A DNA stretch of 64,000 bases from CAWCPR01 sp963797475 (GTDB taxonomy: Bacteria; Chloroflexota; Anaerolineae; Anaerolineales; UBA4823): positions 1 through 64,000 of the forward strand of contig CAWCPR010000012.1 in assembly GCA_963797475.1 (NCBI GenBank), in the 5' to 3' direction. Below, piece after piece: positions 45,152 to 54,604 of the stretch. Below the pieces are notes generated by a model that had not been told where the DNA came from, made no database searches, and was given only the letters and a program-made list of their open reading frames with translations. The number at the start of each line of letters is the position of its first letter. The stretch's first letter is position 1. The translations under genes and the position numbers were made by a program.

Positions 45152-47608
45152 TTACTTTTGGGGTTTCTCCACCAGGTTCCAATTGTGTTCGCCGCACTGA
45201 CAGCGTACATTCGTCGGGTTCTTGTTCTCTTCCACTAGAAATATTAAGCTGCCGCATAAACTACAATAAAACAGGTTCACCAACTCGCGATGGGCTGCAA
45301 CCACGCAGCGAAATTCCTCTGGGGACAGATCAGCCCAGGCGTTAAAGTGAACGCTGGGATTGATCATCCACTGGTAAACATCTTTCTGCTCGATAATGTC
45401 TTTGACGCGCTCCTCGTAAGCAGCCAGAGCTATCTTGAGCTCAACTTTGTTCCAAGAGTTTGCCGCAGTTTTTGCTTTTTTCAATAAGTAACGATACTGT
45501 TCGATTGCCGATGGCATAAGGTCGCCCAATTCCCAATGCCCATCCATGGCGAAGCGCACTTTTGCTTCAAGCGAGTCGCATGCATGGTAAGAAAATTCTT
45601 CCAACCCACGGCGAAGCTTAGCCGCTGCTGCGCTCACATCTCCCCTGTCTAAATCTAGATCGATCAATTCCCACAAGTTTGTGATCTCGCTCAATAACGG
45701 CCCGGAGGCAAAGTCCCATCCATAAAACTGTACGATTCCTTTTGTGTTGACCAATCCCGCATTGCGGAGCTGAGTTGCCCAGACACGATCATGGGTCGTA
45801 ATCAAAAACTGGCGATGCGGAAACTTTTTGACAAGCATATCCCCTAGCTGCCTGCGGTGACCGATATCAACAGACATAACGACATCATCTAAAACGATCA
45901 GGTCAAGCGTACCCTGGGTCAACCTCTCTGCTAAGGCCAGGAACAAGCATACCCCCATGCTGTCCTGGTGGCCCTCGCTGTGCAGCGCATGCGGTGGGTG
46001 AGCTCCATGCCCATGAAAATCGACCCGGAAATCTATACCTCCCCTTGCAGGGATTAGTTGGGCGCAAAAATCACGCTCGTCTTCCTGATGTAACTCTTTG
46101 TAAAGCTCTTCGAACCGCTCACAAACCTCGTGATACAGTTTCTCCAACACCTCATTTCGAGCAGAATCATGCCTGACCTTAATCATTTGGGCGATCACAT
46201 GACAGCGCTGTGCTCGCCGGAGAGCTTCGCTCGACCGGCCTAAATTCTGCAGGTGTACTTCCAGCTTGGTCAATTGATCCCAGGCGTCTAGCTCTGGTGA
46301 AACGGCCGGAAAACGACTTTCTAAAGCAGCAAATATTCCCTCAAGTTTATGGGGGAATTCCCTTGGCAGATCCATTAACGCATAAGAGCCGGACGGGCAA
46401 CTCAACCGGTAAGTCTCCCGGTCCCGTTCCACCTGGGCAGAAAATGATTTGCTTTTTTGTATCCATTGACCAATTTGAGCGGTTTCGGTCGCCAGGTCGG
46501 CTTTTTTCGCAGCATTGAGAAGATCGCCGAGTATCCAACGGATATTTGCGCTTGCTTGGTCAAGGGAACCCCTGGCTTCTTGGATAACCGTCTGGATTTC
46601 CTCAGCCTCACGAGCATGAAGCAGCCTTTGACCCAGGAAGTCATGCAAGTAACCCGGTGGGTGTTCTGCCTGACAGAGAGGGCATTTTCCTGATTTATCC
46701 AATAAACTTCTTCCGATCTGGATCAATTCGAGCGCTTTCAAATCCTCAAGGAGCCTGGGATTTTCGTGTACCCGATTGAGAGCCTCTTGAAGTCGATCAT
46801 ATTGTCGGAGACGAAGGTTGATCGCCTCGTCACTGAAAATGTCACTGAGTGACTGAATATGACGGTTGATATCGGCTAAGTTCACCGAGGAGGGTTGTAA
46901 CGTGGAGCCGGGAGGCTGCAAGTTTCGCTTCAGGTCATGCAGTGGATTATGCTCAATCGGGGATCCGCCCAACTCGGCGCGCCAGCGATTTATGATCTCC
47001 AATGCGATTTGAGTGCCAAATTCCTGGACGCCAAGCGCCAGGCAAACAGTGTTGCGCGCCTGCTCTTCCTCACGTTTCCTGGTTTTTAGATCCCCTTCAA
47101 TCGTCGATGCGGCTGAATTGATTGCCTGGCGAATCTTATCAATCTCCTGGATATTGAGCAGCGCTTGAATTTCTCGGCCTCTTTCCCCGCTCTCAGCGGT
47201 AACAAACCGCAGAATCTCTCGGCGGGTGAGCACATGGTGACCCAGTTGCGCCATTTGAACAATCTGGTCGATTTTCCGACGATACTCGTCTGGGCAAATT
47301 AGTTCTTTCTCTTTGGCCAGACATCGAGTAATCTCGAATTCTCGACCATTCAATCTAACGCTTGCCTTTACCCATACATCCTTCGGCTTGGCATCGATGT
47401 GCCGGCCATGTTTTTTCAGGGTAATGCCCGCTGTTCCCTTCCCACTCAAACGCGAGATATTCCCGGTTAGAAGGAAATCGATGGCATCGACAACCGCACT
47501 TTTCCCTGCACCGTTGGGTCCCAGTACAACCAAATTCTTGCCATCTGGATGAAGCTTGAGTTTCCGAATGCCACGAATGTTTTGAATTTCAAGGTCAATC
47601 AGCCTCAT
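45152..47608 (-). CDS. Rad50/SMC-like ABC ATPase
   Basis: 818 residues. N-terminal Walker A GPNGAGKSAVVDAIDFLL is preceded by LEIQNIRGIRKLKLHPDGKN, the usual SMC/RecF opening. A central CPLCQAEHPPG zinc-hook-like motif is flanked by coiled-coil-prone sequence. The C-terminal ATPase has SEGHQDSMGVCLFLALAE (signature), LIVLDDVVMSVD (Walker B) and TTHDRVW (switch His). A short cysteine-rich tail (CSLCG ... RCQCG) follows. Such ATPases in defence islands sense DNA ends or structures. It lies between the 63-residue protein and methyltransferase 2 with a four-base overlap upstream. Confidence 0.85.
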   Translation of the reverse strand: MRLIDLEIQNIRGIRKLKLHPDGKNLVVLGPNGAGKSAVVDAIDFLLTGNISRLSGKGTAGITLKKHGRHIDAKPKDVWVKASVRLNGREFEITRCLAKEKELICPDEYRRKIDQIVQMAQLGHHVLTRREILRFVTAESGERGREIQALLNIQEIDKIRQAINSAASTIEGDLKTRKREEEQARNTVCLALGVQEFGTQIALEIINRWRAELGGSPIEHNPLHDLKRNLQPPGSTLQPSSVNLADINRHIQSLSDIFSDEAINLRLRQYDRLQEALNRVHENPRLLEDLKALELIQIGRSLLDKSGKCPLCQAEHPPGYLHDFLGQRLLHAREAEEIQTVIQEARGSLDQASANIRWILGDLLNAAKKADLATETAQIGQWIQKSKSFSAQVERDRETYRLSCPSGSYALMDLPREFPHKLEGIFAALESRFPAVSPELDAWDQLTKLEVHLQNLGRSSEALRRAQRCHVIAQMIKVRHDSARNEVLEKLYHEVCERFEELYKELHQEDERDFCAQLIPARGGIDFRVDFHGHGAHPPHALHSEGHQDSMGVCLFLALAERLTQGTLDLIVLDDVVMSVDIGHRRQLGDMLVKKFPHRQFLITTHDRVWATQLRNAGLVNTKGIVQFYGWDFASGPLLSEITNLWELIDLDLDRGDVSAAAAKLRRGLEEFSYHACDSLEAKVRFAMDGHWELGDLMPSAIEQYRYLLKKAKTAANSWNKVELKIALAAYEERVKDIIEQKDVYQWMINPSVHFNAWADLSPEEFRCVVAAHRELVNLFYCSLCGSLIFLVEENKNPTNVRCQCGEHNWNLVEKPQK

Positions 47609-47796
47609 TGGTCACCCCCTACTCTCGAATTTATCACCCGAACGATTTCCTCGCCATCGACCAACTTCCCGCTTTTCGCCAATCTGCGCAAATCATCGAT
47701 CAATCCCGGAATAATCTCGTTTTCCAAACTAAGTTGTTGGAAAAGCTCATCCAATATTTGGTCGGCAATCGATCGAACGCGGAGGTCGGGTTTCAT
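47605..47796 (-). CDS. Small acidic helical protein
   Basis: 63 residues with no motif; a predicted amphipathic helix (IADQILDELFQQLSLENEII) and a basic stretch (LRRLAKSG). It overlaps the SMC-like start by four bases and lies 30 bases after the BrxC-like stop, so it is probably translated with the SMC-like protein. It may be its small partner (compare small subunits that accompany Rad50/SMC-like ATPases in defence pairs). The function is unknown. Confidence 0.55.
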   Translation of the reverse strand: MKPDLRVRSIADQILDELFQQLSLENEIIPGLIDDLRRLAKSGKLVDGEEIVRVINSRVGGDQ

Positions 47797-47826
47797 AGCT
47801 TTAGATCCTTTGAGTATTCCCGGTCT

Positions 47827-50800
47827 TTACGAATCAATTTCAATCACAGGCAACACATCCTCGCTGGACGCAAGGGCGCCTTCGAGAAAAACCCGAAATT
47901 CGTTTATAAGCCCTTCTATCTCATTGGGCTCGAATGTACGTTTGCTCGGTTGAAAATCGTTCAGCCTGACTTTACGCACCTGAATACGCTGCAAGTAGCG
48001 GTGCAGCAGCTCTAATTTTTTCTCTACCTCACCGTCCGGAGTCTTCGATAACTGCTCAACCAGGGTATCAGCCATAGATCGCGGTGACTCTGCATCCAGT
48101 AATGCCGCGATAAATGGCTCACCTTTGCCTTGCGCCAGGCGGCTGCGCAGGGCGTCGCTGAAGAGCAGAGCCGCCTTATCCAGCAGGGCGGTTTGCAAGA
48201 AAGTCTGGCAATCCTGTAAGCAGCGGTGCGCGGCAGTGATCCAATCTGAAGCGTTTTCCAGAGTCAGCGGGCTGGCGGCTGGCTGCGGCCAGCGCGCCAG
48301 CTCGCGTTCCACCAGGCTGCGGGTGACTTGCGCCGGGAACAGGTCTGGGCTTTCCAAGGCTTCCATAAAGCGCTGATTGAGTGCCTGGGTAGCTCCAGAG
48401 GCCAGCTGCGGCACCCGTTCCAGCCGGGATAAAGTCACGTATTGGAGGTCAGATGTCAATCCGTGTATCGAAATGCGCACCCCTTCAGTAGCGCCGACGA
48501 CCTGGTCAAAGGCCTGCAGGTAGCGCACGCTGTAAGACTGGATGGCCTCGGCTGCCGGTTCGAGCAGTTCGCTCAGCAGCCGGGCTTCGTTGGTCATCAG
48601 TTCACTCAGGCTCTCAAGGCGTAAACGAACAAGGTCCAAGGTAGATCGTATTGATTTCAAAGCCAGCGCCTGGTCCTGAACACCATCATCGGGAAGTTCC
48701 AGGTTAGCATAGCGGTAAGCCGCTCGCAGGCGCTCGCCATACTGCAAGAGCTTGCGGGCTTGCTCGACCTCAACCTTGCGTGTCGCCAGGTCATCCACAT
48801 CGGCCTGATCTACCTGGTCTTCATGGAATATCTTGTAACCAAAGGCTTTTTCCAATCCATTGCGCAGATAGGGGATGGGATCAGTCGTATCAACAGGGCT
48901 GTTGAGGAATTTCTCCCAGGCGTTCAGGCGCTCGGATAAAGGATTCGACTGCTGGATCTCGCTGAATAAGTTAGCTAACTCGGTCAATAAGCCCTGGAAA
49001 GGCTTTAATTGTTCACTCTTGAAGGTTATCAGGCGCTGGATGGCATCTTGAATATCCGCATCTTCGTGCACTGTGCTCAGCGAAAGATCACCCAGCAGCA
49101 CCGCAGCGAAAGGCGCCAGAGTCTCCCAGCCCTTCGGCGGCTTCAGGCGTTGCACCTGGTGGAAAGCGTCCAACACCGCCACCTTGAAGTCGAGGCCGGC
49201 GATGTTGCTGTAGTCAATCACCTCAACCGGGAGATTCCTGCCGGAAAGACTGATTCGCAGTTGGCCTTCGCGCACCAGGCACAGCAGGTACATCTGCACC
49301 ATCCGTTTGCTCAACCCGTAGTGCAGGCCGCCGGGGCCGTTGATGCCCATGAAGTTCTTGTAGATGGTGTCCGCCGGCAGCGTGTTCGCGGACACGGATT
49401 GTCCACCCGTATCGCCCAGTTTTTCTTCGATCCATTCAGACAGATCATGGGTGTAGCGGCATTCGCGCAGATCGAGGCTGCGGTCGTTCGGCCGGCGCAT
49501 GATCTGCAATCCGAAGCCATAGTTCTGCGAGGCGGAGATCTCTTTGGTTGGCCTGGCTCCACGAGGGAATGATTTATCCTTAACAATGCCGTTGATGACA
49601 TTGATTGCATTGACGTCGTTAAAAGGCGCCGGGGCGTCGAATTCCATCTCCCGGCTTACGTAAATGGTATCCAGCGCCTGTCCTACTAAGGTGGTCAGGA
49701 TGGCAGAGAGCTCACCCTGCACCGCGAAAGTCATCTGGGTATGATCCTGGGCGGCGATGCGCCCACGCCCAAAGCTATCGGGGACGGTACGGTAGATTGC
49801 CCCAATGTTGGCGCTCAATTGGCCTTGCACCCATTCCAGCACAATGCGCGATTCTTCCGTATCCTTGCCCAGGTATTCGGCCACCATGCGCCGGTAGCCA
49901 GCAAAATCCACTAACAATGATTGTTCGCTGGCAGTCAGCGCGTCCGGCGACCAGAACAGCACGCGCGGATCTTTGTGATCCTTGATCAGACTATCCAGCT
50001 CATCCTGGCAGGGCGTCGAGCTAATGAACATGGCGTAATCTAGCCCCGTGGCCGGGCTGTTGATGTTGGGCAATGGGGCAAACCGCTTGGCTATACTCAG
50101 CAAATCGCGCATGTACACCCGCCCGATGATTTCACGCCCATGCCACTTGATGGTGATATCCGTTTGTGATGCAGGAGCGATGGCGCTGAAAATCGAGCGT
50201 ATGCCATGCGCCAGGTCTAACGTCATCAAATGCGTTGTGATCTGCCAGCCATCGATTGCCAGGAGCTGCTCCCAGGCCTGGCGGCGCTGGTTCTCATCCT
50301 GGGCGGCTTCGGCCCGGAATTTTTGGAATATTTCCGACGGGACGATGGTTTTGCCAGCCGGGTTGAAGAGATACTTCTGGCCAACTTTCTCCACCTGCAC
50401 TAACTCCAGGTCGAGGGTCTTGAGCAGATTTTCATAGTGATCCAGGTTGTCCTGCAAGTCAGCAGCTTGTTCTGCATCGTGATCGCGCCATTCCATCACG
50501 CAATTCATGAGTTCTTCGGCGCTCAAGCCGTTGGGGGCCATGTTGGCGACGTGGTACAGAAACAGCGTCTTGACGATCTTCTCGCAGCGGCTGCGATATA
50601 CTCTCAGATAGCCCTTGGTCGCGGCATTGATCTGCTGGCGGGCCAGGTCATAGGCGCGCCACTCATTCGGAAACTTGGTGCGGATACTGGCGATGCTGCG
50701 CGTCGTGCCGGATGGGTCTTCTTCGTAGTTGACTACATCATCAAATAGCGCCCACAGGGTCACCAGTTCTTTCGAACCGAGCCGGCGCTGCGTCTTCAAC

Positions 50801-52149
50801 GTCTGCAGCATGAAATAGAGCGCCGAGCGGATGGTGGTCAGGTTATAAGAAACAGCTCGAACCACATCGATGGCTGGCGGGTAGAAGGGGAAAAAGCGCC
50901 GGAATTGATCGCTGCCCGTAGCGGAAGGCCAACTGAAAGCGCGCTTGTAATCCTCATAATATTGGTCGATCGCGCCGGGTTGGGTCACCTCGCGCACACG
51001 AGCCAGGGCGATATCGTAATAATTGTCCCTCTGGCTGAGCAGCGGCACCAGGTCCAGGCGCTCGCGAGCGATGATGTTCATCACTCCCGCCATGGTCGAT
51101 TCAATGGCCTGCTGGGCGGCGCAAACCGTCCAAACCGGCAGATTATCCAGCTTGGCCAGTCGGTTGGACAGCACCACCAGGGCCTTTTCATCCTCAGCCC
51201 GCTGATTGTCCGTACGATCTTTCATATACAGCGAGACTTCATCCAGGATGAGCAGCAGCCCGGCATATCCCTCTTCAAGCAAACGCTTCACCATATGGCG
51301 CAGTACATCTTCGGTCTCGATGGGTATGCGCGGCGTGGTTCCCAGGTCGCGCGTGTAGAAATCCCACAACCGCTGGCCGCAATCGCGTTGAACGGCGGGG
51401 TTCGGGTTATTGCGCAGATCATCCAGAAAGGCTTCCAAATCCTCCTGCGCCTCCTCGTCGAAGAACTTGGGGTTCTTGAGAAATTTCGCCAGGCGCGCTC
51501 GATACAGGTCGAAATCGTCCGTATTGAGGAATCGATCGGCCAGGATCTGGGTGGGATAAATGGGCAGCGACCGCCCAGTTTCCAGAAAGAACTGCTCCGA
51601 CACGGCATCAAGTACGTAATCCTCCAGCGAGCGCTCGGCGTTCGCCAGGCCTACGCCACCGCCGCCATAGCCGACCAGGGTCTTGACAGCCACGAAAATC
51701 CCTTTCCCGCTTTGGACTTTTTTCGCCAGTCCGCTTTCATAGAAGTTATAGAGACTCTCACGTTTACCCAGGCCGGCTTTTTGCTCTTTCTCCTGAACGA
51801 GTTTCCAGGCTGCCTCGCCGCCTAAGGCTAACGCGCCCAGGAAAGACAACAGATGTGACTTGCCCGAGCCAAACTCGGCCTGCACCCACCAGCCCTGCCC
51901 AATCGGATTGTCCTTACGCTCCGGGATGTAAGGAGCGGAGATCTGGCGGAAGAAATCGTTCAAGAAAGGGCGCACCGGATCTATCAAGAATTCGTCTACG
52001 GTCTTGTTTTCCGCTTGACGGGAGGCGCGAGCTGGCGTGTCGCCGCCGTCAGCCCAAATATGCTTTTCCACCACATACACACTGATAAGTGTTTCGGGCA
52101 CGGTAATGACCTGGCCGAGAGGTTTGCGCTGGAAAAGGGTTTTACTCAT
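47827..52149 (-). CDS. brxC: BrxC/PglY-like large ATPase
   Basis: 1440 residues from the ATG at 52149, which overlaps the stop of the preceding gene (ATGA). The N-terminal P-loop VQAEFGSGKSHLLSFLGALA and Walker B LLLILDEVSLYMKDRTDNQ are typical of the BREX P-loop proteins. The following WTVCAAQQAI sensor strand fits. The long C-terminal half is helical and beta-mixed without a motif that I recognise. In BREX, BrxC/PglY is the large ATPase of the core. Its length and its place downstream of the A and B position genes support this. I cannot tell the exact subfamily. Confidence 0.88.
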   Translation of the reverse strand: MSKTLFQRKPLGQVITVPETLISVYVVEKHIWADGGDTPARASRQAENKTVDEFLIDPVRPFLNDFFRQISAPYIPERKDNPIGQGWWVQAEFGSGKSHLLSFLGALALGGEAAWKLVQEKEQKAGLGKRESLYNFYESGLAKKVQSGKGIFVAVKTLVGYGGGGVGLANAERSLEDYVLDAVSEQFFLETGRSLPIYPTQILADRFLNTDDFDLYRARLAKFLKNPKFFDEEAQEDLEAFLDDLRNNPNPAVQRDCGQRLWDFYTRDLGTTPRIPIETEDVLRHMVKRLLEEGYAGLLLILDEVSLYMKDRTDNQRAEDEKALVVLSNRLAKLDNLPVWTVCAAQQAIESTMAGVMNIIARERLDLVPLLSQRDNYYDIALARVREVTQPGAIDQYYEDYKRAFSWPSATGSDQFRRFFPFYPPAIDVVRAVSYNLTTIRSALYFMLQTLKTQRRLGSKELVTLWALFDDVVNYEEDPSGTTRSIASIRTKFPNEWRAYDLARQQINAATKGYLRVYRSRCEKIVKTLFLYHVANMAPNGLSAEELMNCVMEWRDHDAEQAADLQDNLDHYENLLKTLDLELVQVEKVGQKYLFNPAGKTIVPSEIFQKFRAEAAQDENQRRQAWEQLLAIDGWQITTHLMTLDLAHGIRSIFSAIAPASQTDITIKWHGREIIGRVYMRDLLSIAKRFAPLPNINSPATGLDYAMFISSTPCQDELDSLIKDHKDPRVLFWSPDALTASEQSLLVDFAGYRRMVAEYLGKDTEESRIVLEWVQGQLSANIGAIYRTVPDSFGRGRIAAQDHTQMTFAVQGELSAILTTLVGQALDTIYVSREMEFDAPAPFNDVNAINVINGIVKDKSFPRGARPTKEISASQNYGFGLQIMRRPNDRSLDLRECRYTHDLSEWIEEKLGDTGGQSVSANTLPADTIYKNFMGINGPGGLHYGLSKRMVQMYLLCLVREGQLRISLSGRNLPVEVIDYSNIAGLDFKVAVLDAFHQVQRLKPPKGWETLAPFAAVLLGDLSLSTVHEDADIQDAIQRLITFKSEQLKPFQGLLTELANLFSEIQQSNPLSERLNAWEKFLNSPVDTTDPIPYLRNGLEKAFGYKIFHEDQVDQADVDDLATRKVEVEQARKLLQYGERLRAAYRYANLELPDDGVQDQALALKSIRSTLDLVRLRLESLSELMTNEARLLSELLEPAAEAIQSYSVRYLQAFDQVVGATEGVRISIHGLTSDLQYVTLSRLERVPQLASGATQALNQRFMEALESPDLFPAQVTRSLVERELARWPQPAASPLTLENASDWITAAHRCLQDCQTFLQTALLDKAALLFSDALRSRLAQGKGEPFIAALLDAESPRSMADTLVEQLSKTPDGEVEKKLELLHRYLQRIQVRKVRLNDFQPSKRTFEPNEIEGLINEFRVFLEGALASSEDVLPVIEIDS

Positions 52150-52685
52150 GCTTTCAACTCCCACAGGTTGTTCTCGGTTACCAATTGGCCGGGAAACTGC
52201 GCCTGGAAGCGCGGCGCGGCTTCATCAAATAGCTGGATCTGGTGACCAACTTGCCGGCCTGGCAGAAGCAGCAGCAGGTGGTTTCGGTCGCTAGCGTAAA
52301 TCCGCAGTTTGCTCGCGTCAAGTTTGTAGGCAAACATCAGCTCGCACTGTTTGAGGATCAGGAACGAACGCTGCTCGAAAAACCGTCGCAGGGTTTGGTC
52401 AAAAGCCTGGTTGAGCTGGCTTTCGATTGCCTGGGGGCGGTGGCTTTCATCCTGAACCATGCGACGCAAAACCTCGTCTTCAATACAGGCCAGCAGCTCC
52501 CGGTTGAAGTTAACCGCCTCGGGAAAAGCTTGCCCATCCGCCGTCTGCGCGGGGGCGAGATCGCTCTTCTCAAAGGTTTCCAACTGGCCGTATGAACCCA
52601 GGACGACATACAGGTGCCGCCCGGACTGGTTTTGAAGCAGCCGGCGCAACTCGCTGATCACTTGAGGGCCGCCTAGAAGAGGCAT
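52146..52685 (-). CDS. BREX small protein in the BrxB position
   Basis: 179 residues from the ATG at 52685 (MPLLGGPQVISEL), five bases downstream of the BrxA-like stop region. It has mixed helix and strand (RHLYVVLGSYGQLETFEKS; LRIYASDRNHLLLLLPG). It occupies the place of brxB between brxA and brxC. I cannot see a DUF1788 signature clearly, so the name is based on position. It might also be a BrxF-like factor. Its stop overlaps the BrxC start. Confidence 0.5.
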   Translation of the reverse strand: MPLLGGPQVISELRRLLQNQSGRHLYVVLGSYGQLETFEKSDLAPAQTADGQAFPEAVNFNRELLACIEDEVLRRMVQDESHRPQAIESQLNQAFDQTLRRFFEQRSFLILKQCELMFAYKLDASKLRIYASDRNHLLLLLPGRQVGHQIQLFDEAAPRFQAQFPGQLVTENNLWELKA

Positions 52686-52689
52686 AGGG

Positions 52690-53898
52690 TCACTCCTCCT
52701 GGCCTGCGCCTTGGCCCTTTGCCATCTCACGAATTGCCATATCGCTTCGATCCGGATGCTCAAATAACTGGCGCAGCGCCGTCCGTTGATCTAAAGCCAG
52801 GGTGAATTGCCGCACCGTATCGATCTCCGAAACTTTGGAGAGGATGCCAAAATCCTGCAGGTTGTACAACTGCAACCGCATCCACTCGCGATCCCATAAT
52901 AGCCAATGATGCAATGGGCCGCTATACAGGCTATCAAACGAATAAATGCCCGGCTCTTGAAACTCGCTGGTCAGGATATATAAGAAGCTCTCCAAAGTTC
53001 CCTGACGTAATTGAAACCGAAACCCTTTTTTGTCTGCCGCACCAACACCCGTCAGCGCATATGTATGCGAAAAAGATTCGAGCATTTTTCCAAGGGATTT
53101 TGGCTTTACATCCGGAAGATAACGCAAGATAAATTCATTTACCTGGTCGCGCTCTACCCGACCGAGGGGCAACGCTGGCCAGATCAATTCTTCGGCAATT
53201 TTTGCGGCTATTGCCTCTGCCTTAAGCACGTGGTAAAAGACCGCCGGCTGCAAGTCAGTCTGAGAGGTGCATCGCGCTGCGTAATAAGTAAGCGGTGTGT
53301 CGATAATCCCTTCAGGGTAAAGCCGCTCTAAGATATTACGGGCACGGCGAATGCGCGTCTCGGAGGCATTGTAAGGAAGCTTCTTGTACAAAAATCCCTT
53401 GAAGTCCTCCAAAGATTGGAAATTCGCTGCTTGCGGTAAGAAGATCAAAGAATTGGCAACTTCATCATTGGCAAAGACGCGCATCTGGCGTTCTTTTGCC
53501 GCCGGTTGTTGATTTGTTGCATGGGCAGCGGGGTTTGGTTTTCCAGTCCCTGGTTCTAACTCAAACAAGTTAAGTTGGGACAAAGGGTGATTTTGTTTGG
53601 TTGGCGACATTTCAGTTAAGGACTCTGGCGCGTCGACCTGTATGCTGTTTAATAGTTGAACAAAAGTTGTGGTGGACTCGCCCACCCCAGCCACTTCGCT
53701 AAGTTGCTCAGGGGGCGCGGCAATCACAGCCTGCAAGCTGCCAAAATAGGCGATGAGGTCCTTTGCGAGTGGTGCAACATCCCTGCGCGGAATGGCATAG
53801 GTCAGCAGTAGTTCCAATCGCTCTGTATCGGACAGTGAGCGTGGATTCTCTTTAAACTTTTGTCGCAACCGTTCGCGGTGTCCTTCGGATATGCTCAT
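52690..53898 (-). CDS. brxA: RadC-like N-terminal domain fused to BrxA
   Basis: 402 residues. The first 90 (RERLRQKFKENPRSLSDTER through LSEVAGVGESTTTFVQLL) match the helix-hairpin-helix N-terminal part of RadC/UPF0758 proteins. The rest, from residue about 150, is like the BrxA/DUF1819 protein (RRARNILERLYP, YHVLKAEAIAAKIAEELIW, GLRFQ-like GFRFQLRQGTLESFLYIL, and SEIDTVRQFTLALDQRTAL). The RadC metalloprotease domain is absent. A DNA-binding RadC-type domain on a BrxA protein is unusual. The gene is the first core component of the operon, after the HTH gene. Confidence 0.72.
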   Translation of the reverse strand: MSISEGHRERLRQKFKENPRSLSDTERLELLLTYAIPRRDVAPLAKDLIAYFGSLQAVIAAPPEQLSEVAGVGESTTTFVQLLNSIQVDAPESLTEMSPTKQNHPLSQLNLFELEPGTGKPNPAAHATNQQPAAKERQMRVFANDEVANSLIFLPQAANFQSLEDFKGFLYKKLPYNASETRIRRARNILERLYPEGIIDTPLTYYAARCTSQTDLQPAVFYHVLKAEAIAAKIAEELIWPALPLGRVERDQVNEFILRYLPDVKPKSLGKMLESFSHTYALTGVGAADKKGFRFQLRQGTLESFLYILTSEFQEPGIYSFDSLYSGPLHHWLLWDREWMRLQLYNLQDFGILSKVSEIDTVRQFTLALDQRTALRQLFEHPDRSDMAIREMAKGQGAGQEE

Positions 53899-54116
53899 GA
53901 GAAGTCTAACTTTTCAGGAGTAGATGGTCTATTCTCAAAGCGGGCCTGGCCTGCGATCCACTTTAGGATTGCGGGCCGGTAAAATCGCCAATGCCGGCCT
54001 ACTTTTTGGCAGGGAATTCTGCCAGACCGGGCCAGTTGGTAAAGCGAGGAAAGGGGGATGCGAAGGTAGCGCGACGTTTCTTCAATTGTCATGATTTCGG
54101 GAAAGGATTCGGCCAT
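53895..54116 (-). CDS. Excisionase-type HTH protein, operon leader
   Basis: 73 residues from the ATG at 54116 (a TTG start at 54122 is also in frame). The winged-helix signature MTIEETSRYLRIPLSSLYQL and GRIPCQKVGRHWRFYRPAILKWI is that of the AlpA/excisionase (HTH_17) family. Its stop overlaps the BrxA-like start by four bases. Being first in the operon, next to a palindrome at the promoter, it probably autoregulates the locus, in place of the usual BrxR-type regulator. Confidence 0.82.
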   Translation of the reverse strand: MAESFPEIMTIEETSRYLRIPLSSLYQLARSGRIPCQKVGRHWRFYRPAILKWIAGQARFENRPSTPEKLDFS

Positions 54117-54154
54117 TGTCAATCTCGCGTCCGTGAATGTGGGCCAAGGAATTG

Positions 54155-54193
54155 AACAATATTGTTATATCAAATTTTTAAAGTCTCTGTCAA
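54155..54193 (-). promoter_or_regulatory. Promoter and palindromic operator of the defence operon
   Basis: On the minus strand, TTGACA (54193-54188), an 18-base spacer and TATAAC (54169-54164) form a good sigma-70 promoter 48 bases upstream of the first start codon. The perfect palindrome AACAATATTGTT (54155-54166) overlaps the -10 box and is well placed as a repressor site. Confidence 0.68.
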
Positions 54194-54604
54194 TACACCT
54201 TAAGATATTGTTTATTATTTGCAGTAGATGTCCTGAATTGACCAACATATCGAGTAATAGTTTATTACAGCGTCCCCGGGTTTTCACTAACAGTTTAGCA
54301 AACTGGCAAATCCCTTTACCGTGGCTTCAAATCCTCTGTGATGCCCAGGCCTAAGTACCTTCGCAGACGGTTGCTGGGCATCGTAATACGGCAGGCTATA
54401 GTCGCGATCCCCTCGGGCGGCTTCCAATACAATTACAATTAAAAGGTCAGGTCAAAGACGGGATTGGCGCGAATAAGGAATTTGACTTCCTGGCAGGTCT
54501 CCACTCGGGTGTACACCAGCCTACGTGAGTTGGCGATGGTATGCAAGAACTCTGAGTTCGGTGTGCGCTGCGTTGGCAACTTCTGGGAATTCAGAAAAAA
54601 GATG
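54194..54604. other. Intergenic region between the defence operon and the toxin cluster
   Basis: Apart from the AT-rich part next to the defence promoter and the duplicated gene tail at 54317-54370, I see nothing in it. No RNA gene or further open frame has support. Confidence 0.5.
54317..54370 (-). pseudogene. Duplicated 3' tail of the ribbon-helix-helix-like gene
   Basis: These 54 bases closely match 55358-55411, the end of the ribbon-helix-helix-like gene (encoding RRYLGLGITEDLKPR and its stop), with few differences. The upstream part is absent. It is a relic of a tandem copy or of a deletion between repeats. Confidence 0.7.
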
